This document shows, piece after piece, positions 6,636 through 13,373 of a stretch of DNA of 17,980 nt. The position numbers and the translations under genes were made by a program. The first letter of the stretch is position 1, and each line of letters begins with the position of its first letter. Source of the DNA: Bacillota bacterium (lineage in GTDB: Bacteria; Bacillota; Bacilli; Paenibacillales; NBRC-103111); assembly GCA_023391955.1 (NCBI GenBank), contig JAEWAA010000442.1, positions 1 through 17,980 of the forward strand. Direction: 5' to 3'. The notes beneath the pieces were generated by a model that saw only the letters and a list, made by a program, of their open reading frames with translations, was not told where the DNA came from and did no database searches.

Positions 6636-7583
6636 TTATAGGTGTATCTCCGGCTGTCCCGTTTCATCCTGGCGGACCCATCTGACCGTTTGGCGCGGCG
6701 GCTGAATCACTCCATTGTCATACAGCTCCCCCTGCCACTGGATCCCGCCCGGTCCCTCCACTTGAACCACCACTCCTGCGTCGATGCCGTCCTTCAAAAA
6801 GTACAGGGAAATATTCCGCAGAAAGTCGGCCACGTAGGAGGGGGCGCTGGCCTCCTTCTTAAAAATAGCTTCATGATCCGCCACATCCAACTGCCACATC
6901 CCCACCGTATCCATCAGAACCCACTCCTCCTGAGGCAGGCGGTAGAGACGTATATTGGACCATAGGTCCGGAGAAAGGTTATTACCCTCCTCCACCTCGG
7001 ACCACGCCTCACGGAGCAGCCTCCCGGAAGCCAGACATTCCCCTGCGGGATTGAAATAACATAGAGCCTCCGGCAGCACATCCAGGACTCTCACCGCTAC
7101 CGCCATCAACATTACCAGTTCCTGCATCGGGTCATAACCCTCCGGCAGCACTGGCGCATCCTCTCCCGCTTCATTGCCCAGGATATAGCTGGTCCGCAAC
7201 CGGATGAAGGCTTGATGGTCATTCACAGCCTGCCGCCCTTCTGGATAGCTGCCCCAAGCCTGCTCCACCGCCCGTTCCAGATTGCCCGGATACGTAAAAG
7301 GCCCAAACTGCCCCAAAGACCAAGCGTCGAACAACTGGGGATCTTCCCGAGGATGACCCATACCGTCAGGCCAGGGACGGTCCACTACATCCACCATCAA
7401 ATACCCGTTAACCTCCGGACGCAGCGGAATCACGAAGCTTTCGCCCCTGTAAGTCCACTCCTTCGAGAAATCATTGATGTCCCCTACGGCAAATTGTTCC
7501 CGGAGGGCCTGATGTGCCTGTGTGATGGATACAGGTTTGGAAAGCAACACGGCAATGCCTTGCGTAAAAATGCCTTTTTGCAT
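6636..7583 (-). CDS. DUF4261 domain-containing protein
   Basis: A 315-residue, acidic, Trp-rich soluble protein with no signal peptide or membrane segment visible. The last 75 residues or so (from VADFLRNISLYFLKDGIDAGVVV through GELYDNGVIQPP) look like the C-terminal DUF4261 domain; the N-terminal part starts GIFTQGIAVLLSKPVSI, typical of the same group. The biochemical role of the family is unknown to me and I assign none. ATG 7583 has an AGGAGG Shine-Dalgarno 6 nt upstream. It follows the ArsR/DUF2087 regulator on the same strand but has its own promoter candidate, and it converges on the Rpn gene with only 13 bp between stop codons and no recognisable terminator there. Confidence 0.75.
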   Translation of the reverse strand: MQKGIFTQGIAVLLSKPVSITQAHQALREQFAVGDINDFSKEWTYRGESFVIPLRPEVNGYLMVDVVDRPWPDGMGHPREDPQLFDAWSLGQFGPFTYPGNLERAVEQAWGSYPEGRQAVNDHQAFIRLRTSYILGNEAGEDAPVLPEGYDPMQELVMLMAVAVRVLDVLPEALCYFNPAGECLASGRLLREAWSEVEEGNNLSPDLWSNIRLYRLPQEEWVLMDTVGMWQLDVADHEAIFKKEASAPSYVADFLRNISLYFLKDGIDAGVVVQVEGPGGIQWQGELYDNGVIQPPRQTVRWVRQDETGQPEIHL

Positions 7584-7656
7584 AGAGATCCTCCTGGTTT
7601 TACGGCTGCAAATATATTTCTAGCAAGCTTACCAGAAAGCCTAGGGTTCGTCTATT

Positions 7657-7684
7657 ATTATCTGAAATTTCTGACATTGGTCAA
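7657..7684 (-). promoter_or_regulatory. Promoter of the DUF4261 gene
   Basis: TTGACC (7679-7684) and GATAAT (7657-7662), 16 bp apart on the minus strand; TAATAA 2 bp further on would give 18 bp. It begins immediately after the ArsR gene's stop codon, so the DUF4261 gene can be transcribed separately. Confidence 0.6.
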
Positions 7685-7685
7685 T

Positions 7686-8288
7686 TTATTTCAGCTCCCG
7701 CCATTTCGTCCATAACTCCTGCGGATTCAAGACATAAACATTATTCTCCCGGTACATGTACTGGTGAATAATAAACTCTCTGCGGATGGTAGCAAAATCT
7801 TCATGAAAACCTTTAATAAATGCATTCAGTTCCTTCTCCGGATAGGCCTTGCCGAATTCCAGCCGGCAGACCATTTCCTCCAGAACAATCAGCTTCTTCT
7901 TCATCTGCACCGGAATTTGCTTCAGCTCCCCATTTACCCCAAAGAAATTCCGGATAACGGAATGCCTGAATTTCTCCATTTCCTCACTCATCGAATTTAC
8001 CTCCTCTTCCCGGATTTGCCGGTTGATCAACTCCTCCGCTCCCTTGGAGAAGCTCCTGAAAACCTCATGGTTCAGCGAAAAATAAACGGTATTCTTATCC
8101 CTCCGCTCTGAAATCAGCCCAGCCTGCCGCAATTTCGCGGAATGGTGGGTAATGGTGGCAGGGGTCACCCCCAGCTTCTCTGCCAGGTGCAGCCCGTTAA
8201 GACTCCCGGACGCCAGCAGAATCAGCATTTTGACACGGGTAGGATCGGCAAGCGCCTTATGAAAATTGACCACCTTTTCTAATTGCAT
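7686..8288 (-). CDS. ArsR-family regulator with C-terminal DUF2087 domain
   Basis: A 200-residue transcription factor. Residues 1-85 form an ArsR-type winged helix: HKALADPTRVKMLILLASG, then the recognition helix region VTPATITHHSAKLRQAGLISERRDKNTVYFSLN. It lacks the ELCVC metal-binding cysteines of ArsR/SmtB, so it is probably not an arsenic or metal sensor. The C-terminal part (about 130-190: LEFGKAYPEKELNAFIKGFHEDFATIRREFI) matches the DUF2087 domain often found on such regulators; its ligand is not established. ATG 8286-8288 has only a weak, distant AAGGG upstream. A strong promoter and an ATCTAATT direct repeat lie upstream, suggesting autoregulation. The only downstream neighbour is the DUF4261 gene; whether it is a target is unknown. 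Confidence 0.8.
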   Translation of the reverse strand: MQLEKVVNFHKALADPTRVKMLILLASGSLNGLHLAEKLGVTPATITHHSAKLRQAGLISERRDKNTVYFSLNHEVFRSFSKGAEELINRQIREEEVNSMSEEMEKFRHSVIRNFFGVNGELKQIPVQMKKKLIVLEEMVCRLEFGKAYPEKELNAFIKGFHEDFATIRREFIIHQYMYRENNVYVLNPQELWTKWRELK

Positions 8289-8307
8289 TTGTGCGTCACG
8301 CCCTTGA

Positions 8308-8331
8308 ATCTAATTTGATAAATATCTAATT
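8308..8331. promoter_or_regulatory. Candidate operator of the ArsR/DUF2087 regulator
   Basis: ATCTAATT occurs twice as a perfect direct repeat (8308-8315 and 8324-8331, 16-bp period). The second copy is part of the palindrome TCTAATTAGA (8325-8334). It lies between the promoter and the start codon of the regulator gene, a usual place for an autoregulatory operator. Function inferred. Confidence 0.5.
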
Positions 8332-8349
8332 AGACATTCATTAAATAAC

Positions 8350-8378
8350 ATATTACAAATCACATCCTTGTTTGTCAA
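8350..8378 (-). promoter_or_regulatory. Promoter of the ArsR/DUF2087 gene
   Basis: TTGACA (8373-8378) and TAATAT (8350-8355) with a 17-bp spacer on the minus strand, a near-consensus sigma-A promoter. The transcript would start near 8343, just before the ATCTAATT repeats. Confidence 0.75.
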
Positions 8379-8403
8379 TAAGGAGATTAACCCCCGCGGC
8401 AGC

Positions 8404-8436
8404 AAAAAAGCTGCCAGAGACAATGTCCCGGCAGCC
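8404..8436 (-). terminator. Rho-independent terminator of the kinase/ABC operon
   Basis: On the minus strand GCTGCC...GGCAGC, extended inward by GGGACA/TGTCTC with one bulge, is followed by TTTTTT (8409-8404). A third GCTGCC copy (8403-8398) follows the T-run and could also pair with the 3' arm, giving a competing stem. It ends 11 bp after the histidine kinase stop. Confidence 0.88.
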
Positions 8437-8446
8437 CCATATCCAT

Positions 8447-9316
8447 TTATGCTGATTGAAAGGTAAGGCGAATCTCAAGATTTTCCCGGTCCAGCAATGC
8501 TGTTGCTTGCCCGCCCATCTGCTCCACCAGTGCTTTGACAACCGACAATCCGATCCCGCTTCCTTCTCTTGCTCCATCCCCTGTATAAAACCGTTCAAAC
8601 ATATGGTGCACATCCACTTTTTGCGCCGCTTTGACCCTGTTGGAAATACGAAGGATGGGTTGCTCCGAAGCTTCGAGTGTAAAACACACATCCCCCGCAG
8701 CATGTTTGGCACAATTGGCCATCAGATTTTGCATGATCCGCTGCACGAATCCGGGATCCACATGAGCGTACACCGGCGTTTCAAAACCGGACAGAACAGG
8801 AATCAGCTGGCTTTCCTCCAAAAGATCCGCATTTTCCAGAATATATTCCGACAGCAGATTGGCCAGATTCACCCGCTCCAGCCGGCATTCATGCTCTCCG
8901 TTATCCAATAGCGAAAGCTCATAAAACTGTTCGACCAATTGATTCAGGTCACAGGCTCTGCGCAGAGCTGTGCCAATGTAAGCCTGATTTTCCGCCCCCG
9001 GCTTGCACAGCTGAAGGTAGCCGATCACCGAGGTTAGGGGTGTGCGGAAATCATGGGAGATGCCCGCAATGGTGTCCTTCTGCAGCTGCTCCGCCCGCAA
9101 CGTCTCTATCCGTACCTGACGTTCCTGCTCCAAACAGCCGTTTATGGCAGCGGCAAGCCGGTTCAACGTTCGGTCCATCAGATTAATGTCCAGATTGCTG
9201 GGTACTCGGCTGTTTTCCCGGTTTTCGAGCCGCTTTGCCATGCGGAGTAGCTGGCGGCGGAGCACCAATAGATAACCCCCTGTGATAACAAGCGCTATCG
9301 CCATAATGATGAGCAT
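8447..9316 (-). CDS. Sensor histidine kinase, short intramembrane type
   Basis: A 289-residue membrane histidine kinase. One N-terminal transmembrane helix (about residues 2-19), no extracytoplasmic sensor domain. H-box GISHDFRTPLTSVIGY with the phospho-accepting H88, N-box QNLMANCAKHA with N201, F-box MFERFYTGD and ATP-lid GSGIGLSVV (252-260). The usual DxG of the G1 box reads SNRVK, as in many small Firmicute envelope-stress kinases. With so little outside the membrane it probably senses through its partner, presumably the ABC transporter encoded just upstream. ATG 9316 has GGGAGG; it begins 14 bp after the permease stop and is the last gene of the operon. The likely partner is the response regulator three genes upstream. 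Confidence 0.87.
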   Translation of the reverse strand: MLIIMAIALVITGGYLLVLRRQLLRMAKRLENRENSRVPSNLDINLMDRTLNRLAAAINGCLEQERQVRIETLRAEQLQKDTIAGISHDFRTPLTSVIGYLQLCKPGAENQAYIGTALRRACDLNQLVEQFYELSLLDNGEHECRLERVNLANLLSEYILENADLLEESQLIPVLSGFETPVYAHVDPGFVQRIMQNLMANCAKHAAGDVCFTLEASEQPILRISNRVKAAQKVDVHHMFERFYTGDGAREGSGIGLSVVKALVEQMGGQATALLDRENLEIRLTFQSA

Positions 9317-9330
9317 GGTGTGCCTCCCGC

Positions 9331-10101
9331 CTAATCCAAATCAGCCCGGCGGAACAGCCAATAGGAAATGACTATGGAGGCCGAGATAAAGAATAGCCCA
9401 GTGATCACCGCAATCACGATAGTTGAAACCTCTACCTGGGGCTCCATCACGGCTTTCATTTGATAAACGGGATGCCACCCGGTTACTTTGAACATCCATG
9501 TGTCCCGAGCCAGAGATCGCACCAAGCCAAAAATAAAGGATAACGCCAGTGTAAGCACCATTGAATATGCCACCGACCGGATCACATCCCGGCAGGCAAA
9601 TACCACAATCAAGCATAGATGGACCAAGGCCATATCCAGCAGCACATGCATCCCCAGGCAGCGCCATATATAAGCCGCAGCCTCAGCTGGAGGAAGGGAA
9701 TGGAGCCACTCCCGGCTGTAACGGAGAATGCTGATGACGGGATACAAGATCGATACAAGGCATGTGGCCAGATAGAAAAATACCAATTTGACTGTAAAAA
9801 TGCGGAGCCGGGAATGACCGGCGTATATTGCGTCATTTATGGTCCGATCGGAAAAAACGGAACCGATTAAAAGCGGTGTCAGAAAGATGGTGATTATGGT
9901 TGTTAAGCCGGGGTCGCCCATGGTGTTTTTGAACACAAACTCTCCCCAATAGAAAGTCATAAAGTCGGTCTTCCATGAGGCAGTATCGCCAAATCGGTTG
10001 CCGGAATACCAGTAGACGAACAAAGCCGTGACCAATATCACCACGCCGTAAGGAATGTTATAACGCATCTTGGTCCATTCTGCTCGAAGTAGGTTAAGCA
10101 A
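9331..10101 (-). CDS. ABC transporter permease (ABC-2 type)
   Basis: A 256-residue integral membrane protein with about six hydrophobic helices (for example IPYGVVILVTALFVYWY, LTTIITIFLTPLLIGSVF, LVFFYLATCLVSILYPVI, ALVHLCLIVVFACR, SMVLTLALSFIFGLV and STIVIAVITGLFFISASI), the pattern of ABC-2 / BcrB-like permeases that export lipids, peptides or antibiotics. The SVFSDRTINDAIYAGHSR segment after the second helix is typical of the coupling region of this group. I choose TTG 10101, 8 nt after AGGAGG; the in-frame GTG at 10110 is inside that ribosome site. The start overlaps the ATPase stop by 8 bp, which implies coupled translation. The substrate is not readable. Confidence 0.83.
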   Translation of the reverse strand: MLNLLRAEWTKMRYNIPYGVVILVTALFVYWYSGNRFGDTASWKTDFMTFYWGEFVFKNTMGDPGLTTIITIFLTPLLIGSVFSDRTINDAIYAGHSRLRIFTVKLVFFYLATCLVSILYPVISILRYSREWLHSLPPAEAAAYIWRCLGMHVLLDMALVHLCLIVVFACRDVIRSVAYSMVLTLALSFIFGLVRSLARDTWMFKVTGWHPVYQMKAVMEPQVEVSTIVIAVITGLFFISASIVISYWLFRRADLD

Positions 10102-11011
10102 GCTTCCCACCTCCTACCAATGCCGCGAAATATTCCTCCAGGCTGACACCCTTCGAACTGATTTGACCGATTCCAACTCCATTTTGGGATAGTGCCTTCA
10201 CCAACGCTTCAGGCTTGAGATCGGCACTGTACAGCCGGATCTCATTGCCTGGGAACACCTTCAGTTCCTGTTCTCCGCATATCCCTTCCAGTACGGCCAC
10301 AGCAGCAGGAGGCTGATCGGTTACGATGGAGATGTATCGGCTGCAGCGCTCCGCCAGCTCTTGTTTGCTGATCTGCTCCAGAAGCCTGCCTTCATGAATA
10401 ATAATAAAGTCTGTAGCCAGATGATACAGCTGCTCGAGATAATGGCTGGAAATCAGCATGGTCATGCCCCGTTCCCTGTTTAAGGACACAAGAAGCTCCC
10501 GGATGCTGCGGATGCCGTTGGGGTCCAAACCGTTAATCGGCTCATCCAGCACCAGGAAATCCGGCATCCCCAGAAGAGCGGCGGCCAGTCCGAGGCGCTG
10601 CTTCATCCCGTAGGAAAAATGCCTGTACGGATAAGTATCTGTCAGCTCCAGCAATGCCAAAATCTCCGCCACTGCTTTTTTGTCCGGAATGCCCTTCAGA
10701 ATCCGCAGGACCTCCAGATTTTTCTCGGCGGTCATGAAGCCATGAAAAACAGGCCTTTCGATCAAAGCGCCGATCTGTCTCCGGCTCCTGACGATTTCGC
10801 GCTCCTCCCGGCGGCCGAACAGGCTGATAGACCCTGCGGTGGGGAAGGCAAGCCCCATTATGATCCGCATCAATGTGGTTTTCCCTGCTCCGTTATTGCC
10901 GATCAGCCCGTAGATCTTTCCCCGTTCCAAACGGAACGACATGTGTTTAAGCGCTTGCACTTTCCGGTAGTGTTTGGATAAATCCTTACAGTGGAATACT
11001 GAATCGCTCAA
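10094..11011 (-). CDS. ABC transporter ATP-binding protein (BcrA-like)
   Basis: A 305-residue nucleotide-binding subunit. Walker A GNNGAGKTT (38-46), signature FSYGMKQR (132-139, an SYGMKQ version of LSGGQ usual in this group), Walker B FLVLDEP (152-158), D-loop NGLDPNG and H-loop H190. The Q-loop position reads ALIERP, again as in bacitracin-type exporters. The roughly 85-residue C-terminal extension after the nucleotide-binding domain matches the BcrA/NatA subclass, which drives ABC-2 permeases. Start TTG 11011 with AGGAGG 8 nt upstream. It follows the response regulator by 51 bp and overlaps the permease gene. It probably works with that permease in self-protection or export. Specificity is inferred only to subclass. 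Confidence 0.88.
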   Translation of the reverse strand: MSDSVFHCKDLSKHYRKVQALKHMSFRLERGKIYGLIGNNGAGKTTLMRIIMGLAFPTAGSISLFGRREEREIVRSRRQIGALIERPVFHGFMTAEKNLEVLRILKGIPDKKAVAEILALLELTDTYPYRHFSYGMKQRLGLAAALLGMPDFLVLDEPINGLDPNGIRSIRELLVSLNRERGMTMLISSHYLEQLYHLATDFIIIHEGRLLEQISKQELAERCSRYISIVTDQPPAAVAVLEGICGEQELKVFPGNEIRLYSADLKPEALVKALSQNGVGIGQISSKGVSLEEYFAALVGGGKLA

Positions 11012-11050
11012 CGTTTTTCCCTCCTTTTTCCATAAGTGTAACCCTAGGAA

Positions 11051-11067
11051 GTCAAGAAAACGTCAAG
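11051..11067. promoter_or_regulatory. Direct repeat GTCAAG-N5-GTCAAG, candidate response-regulator site
   Basis: A perfect 6-bp direct repeat with an 11-bp period (CTTGAC-N5-CTTGAC on the minus strand) lies over the response regulator's stop codon and just upstream of the ATPase gene. OmpR/PhoB-family regulators typically bind direct repeats of one helical turn. The repeat also holds TTGAC cores that could act as a -35. Function inferred. Confidence 0.4.
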
Positions 11068-11752
11068 CCTTCCACATTCGGTACCCCATTCCCCAAACGG
11101 TTTCAATGTAACGCTCCTCCGGGTTCAATTGCTGCAGCTTGATGCGGATATTGCTGATATGGGTTTTCAGGGTGCCGTCGTCGCCCAGATATTCATCCCC
11201 CCATATGCTTTCGAAGAGATTGGCCTTGGAGAAGATTTTTTGGGGACGGCTGACCAAAAGCCGGAGCAGCTGGTACTCCTTGGCGGTCAGCACCAGTGGA
11301 CATTCCCCAACCATGGCCGTCTGCTCTTCCACATCAAGCCGGATATCCTTGAAGCATATCACGGTCTGCTGGGCCGGACGTTTCCCAAAACGGCGGACAT
11401 TCGCTTCCACCCGGGCCACTACCTCCTCTACCTCAAAGGGCTTGGCCACATAATCATCCGCCCCAAGCCGCAGCAGCTCCACCTTGGTCTGGGTAGCACC
11501 GCGGGCCGAAATCACCATAACCGGAACCTCCGAAGCCGCCCGCAGCCGGCGCAGCACCTCTTCACCAGATGCAATCGGCAGCATCAAATCCAGCAGTATG
11601 ATATCGTAGGCGTTGGCCTCAGCTTTTTGCAGCCCAGCCGCCCCGTCAAAGGCAGAATCGGTAGCATACCCGTTCTGCTCCAGAACATTTTTCAACAGTG
11701 CATGAATGTCCCGGTCATCCTCAATAATCAATACCTGATGCCGCTCAGGCAT
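11063..11752 (-). CDS. OmpR/PhoB-family response regulator
   Basis: A 229-residue two-component regulator. Receiver domain: acidic pair D12/D13 region (LIIEDDRDIHALL), phosphorylation site D55 in DIILLDLMLPIASGEEVL, S82 in VMVISARG and K104 in YVAKPFEVEEV. After a linker, the winged-helix effector begins near residue 130 and ends TLKTHISNIRIKLQQLN...IETVWGMGYRM, the OmpR recognition helix and wing. I start at ATG 11752 (MPERHQVL), with AGGTGG 8 nt upstream; the longer frame upstream reads through a terminator-like hairpin and matches nothing. It leads the RR-ATPase-permease-kinase gene set, so it probably controls that transporter in response to the kinase encoded at the end. Confidence 0.9.
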   Translation of the reverse strand: MPERHQVLIIEDDRDIHALLKNVLEQNGYATDSAFDGAAGLQKAEANAYDIILLDLMLPIASGEEVLRRLRAASEVPVMVISARGATQTKVELLRLGADDYVAKPFEVEEVVARVEANVRRFGKRPAQQTVICFKDIRLDVEEQTAMVGECPLVLTAKEYQLLRLLVSRPQKIFSKANLFESIWGDEYLGDDGTLKTHISNIRIKLQQLNPEERYIETVWGMGYRMWKA

Positions 11753-11791
11753 CGCCATCACCACCTGGGTATGGATTCCAATCTCCACGGA

Positions 11792-11820
11792 TAAAAAGAA
11801 TGCGCCTCCGGAAGAGACGC
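11792..11820 (-). terminator. Terminator or attenuator between the peptidase and the response regulator
   Basis: On the minus strand GCGTCTC pairs with GAGGCGC around TTCCG (7 bp, one G-T pair) and is followed by ATTCTTTTTA. It could end the peptidase transcript. It stops only 39 bp before the response regulator start, and no clear promoter fits in that gap, so it might also act as an attenuator in that operon's leader. Confidence 0.65.
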
Positions 11821-11897
11821 AGTAATTTACACTATTCAGCCGCGCAGCCTTCCAGGCATTCATAGCCTGGTTTAACCTTACTCGTTTGCCTGCGGCA

Positions 11898-13034
11898 TTA
11901 TTTCGTTGCTTGGCCCGCCTTGCGGGAGATCTCCACCACCAGCTCCGCTACCTTCACCAAATCGGAAACGGCGATATACTCATTGACGGTGTGGATGGCC
12001 TGATAGCCCACGGACAGATTCACGGTGGGGATCCCTTGGCCGTTAAACAGATTGGCATCGCTGCCGCCGCCGGAGTGGAACAGGTTCGGGGTTAATCCGA
12101 TGGCTTCTGCCGCATCCATAGCCAGCTTCACATGGGGAGCGGTTTCGTCGAATTTATAGCCGGGGTACATCAATTCATAGCGGAAATCGCAGCTTGCTCC
12201 CATCTCGGAGCAGGCGGATTCACACGCGGATTTCATGGCGTCCAGCTGTGTCAACAGCTTTTCCTTCACCAGGCTGCGGGCTTCCCCGATCAGCTCCACC
12301 TTTTCGGTGACGATGTTGGTTTCGCCGGAGGCGAAGAAAGTTCCAAAATTAGCGGTGGTTTCCTTGTCGATGCGGCCCAGCGGCATCCGGGATACGGCTT
12401 TGGCCGCAACGGTAATGGCGCTGATACCCTTCTCCGGGCTTACTCCGGCATGGGCGGTTTTGCCCTTCACGGTAATGTAAACCTTCGATTGGAACGGCGC
12501 CGCAACGGCAATGCCGCCTACCTCGCCGTTGGAGTCGATGGCGTAGCCGAAGTCGGCCTTCACCCAGCCGGGCTCCATATTCCGGGAACCAAGCAGAGTG
12601 GATTCTTCACCTGCGGTAATCACGAATTTAATGATGCCGTGGGGGATCTTCTCCTCCTCCAGAACCCGCACCAGCTCCAGCATGGCGGCGATTCCAGCCT
12701 TGTCGTCGCTGCCCAGAACTGTGGTTCCGTCGCTGCGGATAATGCCATCCTCCCCAACCTGGGGCTTTACACCCTTACCCGGAACTACTGTGTCCATATG
12801 GCAGGTAAAATAAATCGTCGGCGCATCCTGTGCATCTGCAGTAGCCGGCAGAGTAAACAAAAGATTGTTTCCTTCGCAGCCTGATTTGGCCGAGGAATTA
12901 TCCTCCTCCACCTGAAGGCCCAATGCCGCAAACCTCTCCTTGAGTACCTTTGCAATCTCCGCCTCATGCTTTGTTTCACTGTCCACCTGGACCAAAGCGA
13001 TAAACTCCTCTACCAGTCTTTGCTGGTTGACCAT
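11898..13034 (-). CDS. yqjE: M20-family metallopeptidase, PepT-like (YqjE type)
   Basis: A 378-residue cytoplasmic dizinc aminopeptidase of the M20/PepT-like group, probably trimming peptides. Zinc ligands and catalytic residues are visible: FTCHMDTV (H79, with D81), VLGSDDKAG (D110/D111 bridging), AGEESTLLGS (E143/E144), YAIDSNGEVGG, and the C-terminal HSGGGSDANLF. The central lid domain (about 185-295), with KTAHAGVSPEKGISAI carrying the conserved His, is intact. ATG 13034 lies after a G-rich GGGGGGAAA site. It is divergent from the Prli42-like gene and close to the bkd operon; in B. subtilis yqjE is likewise not far downstream of bkd. True tripeptidase T is about 400 residues, so exact peptide preference is uncertain. 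Confidence 0.87.
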   Translation of the reverse strand: MVNQQRLVEEFIALVQVDSETKHEAEIAKVLKERFAALGLQVEEDNSSAKSGCEGNNLLFTLPATADAQDAPTIYFTCHMDTVVPGKGVKPQVGEDGIIRSDGTTVLGSDDKAGIAAMLELVRVLEEEKIPHGIIKFVITAGEESTLLGSRNMEPGWVKADFGYAIDSNGEVGGIAVAAPFQSKVYITVKGKTAHAGVSPEKGISAITVAAKAVSRMPLGRIDKETTANFGTFFASGETNIVTEKVELIGEARSLVKEKLLTQLDAMKSACESACSEMGASCDFRYELMYPGYKFDETAPHVKLAMDAAEAIGLTPNLFHSGGGSDANLFNGQGIPTVNLSVGYQAIHTVNEYIAVSDLVKVAELVVEISRKAGQATK

Positions 13035-13087
13035 ACCCGTTTCCCCCCGGCTTCATTTTGCGTTACAATAGATAGATGGGCAAGCAT

Positions 13088-13106
13088 GTCCGGTACGGCA
13101 CCGGAC
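13088..13106. promoter_or_regulatory. Hairpin in the divergent peptidase / prli42 leader region
   Basis: Perfect 7-bp inverted repeat GTCCGGT / ACCGGAC with a 5-nt loop in the 139-bp gap between the two divergent genes. TACAAT (13064-13069) upstream on the plus strand may be the -10 for the small gene, which would put the hairpin in its leader. It could also be an operator shared by both genes. Confidence 0.4.
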
Positions 13107-13173
13107 GTTCATCCGTTATCATTCCCGTTTTGTTACCCGCCCTTATACTTTCTCCTTGAAGGAGCTGATTGTC

Positions 13174-13275
13174 CTGATTAACAAAAGAGTAATGCGTGTG
13201 GTTGTATGGCTGATGATTGCCGCCATGCTGTTTTCAACGGTTATGTATCTGGTTGCAGCGTTCACCGGGATCTAA
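13174..13275 (+). CDS. prli42: Prli42-like stressosome-associated membrane miniprotein
   Basis: A 33-residue protein with a basic N-terminus (INKRVMRVVVW) and one hydrophobic helix (LMIAAMLFSTVMYLVAAF), the form of Prli42, the membrane miniprotein that anchors the stressosome in Listeria and is found across Bacillales. A good Shine-Dalgarno, AAGGAG (13159-13164), stands 9 nt before CTG 13174, which makes CTG the best placed start; the ATG at 13192 is in frame but leaves a 27-residue protein without the basic part, and TTG 13156 precedes the ribosome site. The neighbouring PepT-like gene and bkd operon fit what I recall for Bacillales. It converges on bkdB. The identification rests on length, charge pattern and one helix. 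Confidence 0.62.
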   Translation: MINKRVMRVVVWLMIAAMLFSTVMYLVAAFTGI

Positions 13276-13277
13276 GC

Positions 13278-13369
13278 CTGACTGACGGAGTGGTTCTGGT
13301 GAATACATATTCAATCGGCAACATTCACTACCGGATAGGTTGATGAATATGTATTCACCGATCAGTCAG
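13278..13369. repeat. Large imperfect palindrome between prli42 and bkdB
   Basis: Left arm CTGACTGA (13278-13285) and GGTGAATACATATTCA (13298-13313); right arm TGAATATGTATTCACC (13344-13359) and TCAGTCAG (13362-13369). The 16-bp arms match perfectly and the 8-bp outer arms match, with 12 versus 2 nt between them. It fills the convergent gap and could end both transcripts, but neither side has a T-run. TGAATACATATTCA is itself nearly self-complementary. Confidence 0.7.
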
Positions 13370-13373
13370 ACTC

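Noticed and set aside
11822..11830. Palindrome GTAATTTAC upstream of the response regulator, considered as a BceR-type site
   Set aside because: Spacing does not fit the known TNACA-N4-TGTAA pattern, and it is too short to support.
11753..11863. N-terminal extension of the response regulator frame
   Set aside because: Covers a terminator-like hairpin; ATG 11752 gives the usual OmpR-family length and has a ribosome site.
11852..11870. CCAGGC / GCCTGG hairpin after the peptidase gene
   Set aside because: No T-run follows on the minus strand; the hairpin at 11792-11820 is the better terminator.
12132..12884. 250-residue open frame on the plus strand within the peptidase gene
   Set aside because: Antisense to conserved M20 motifs; no start signal or family resemblance.
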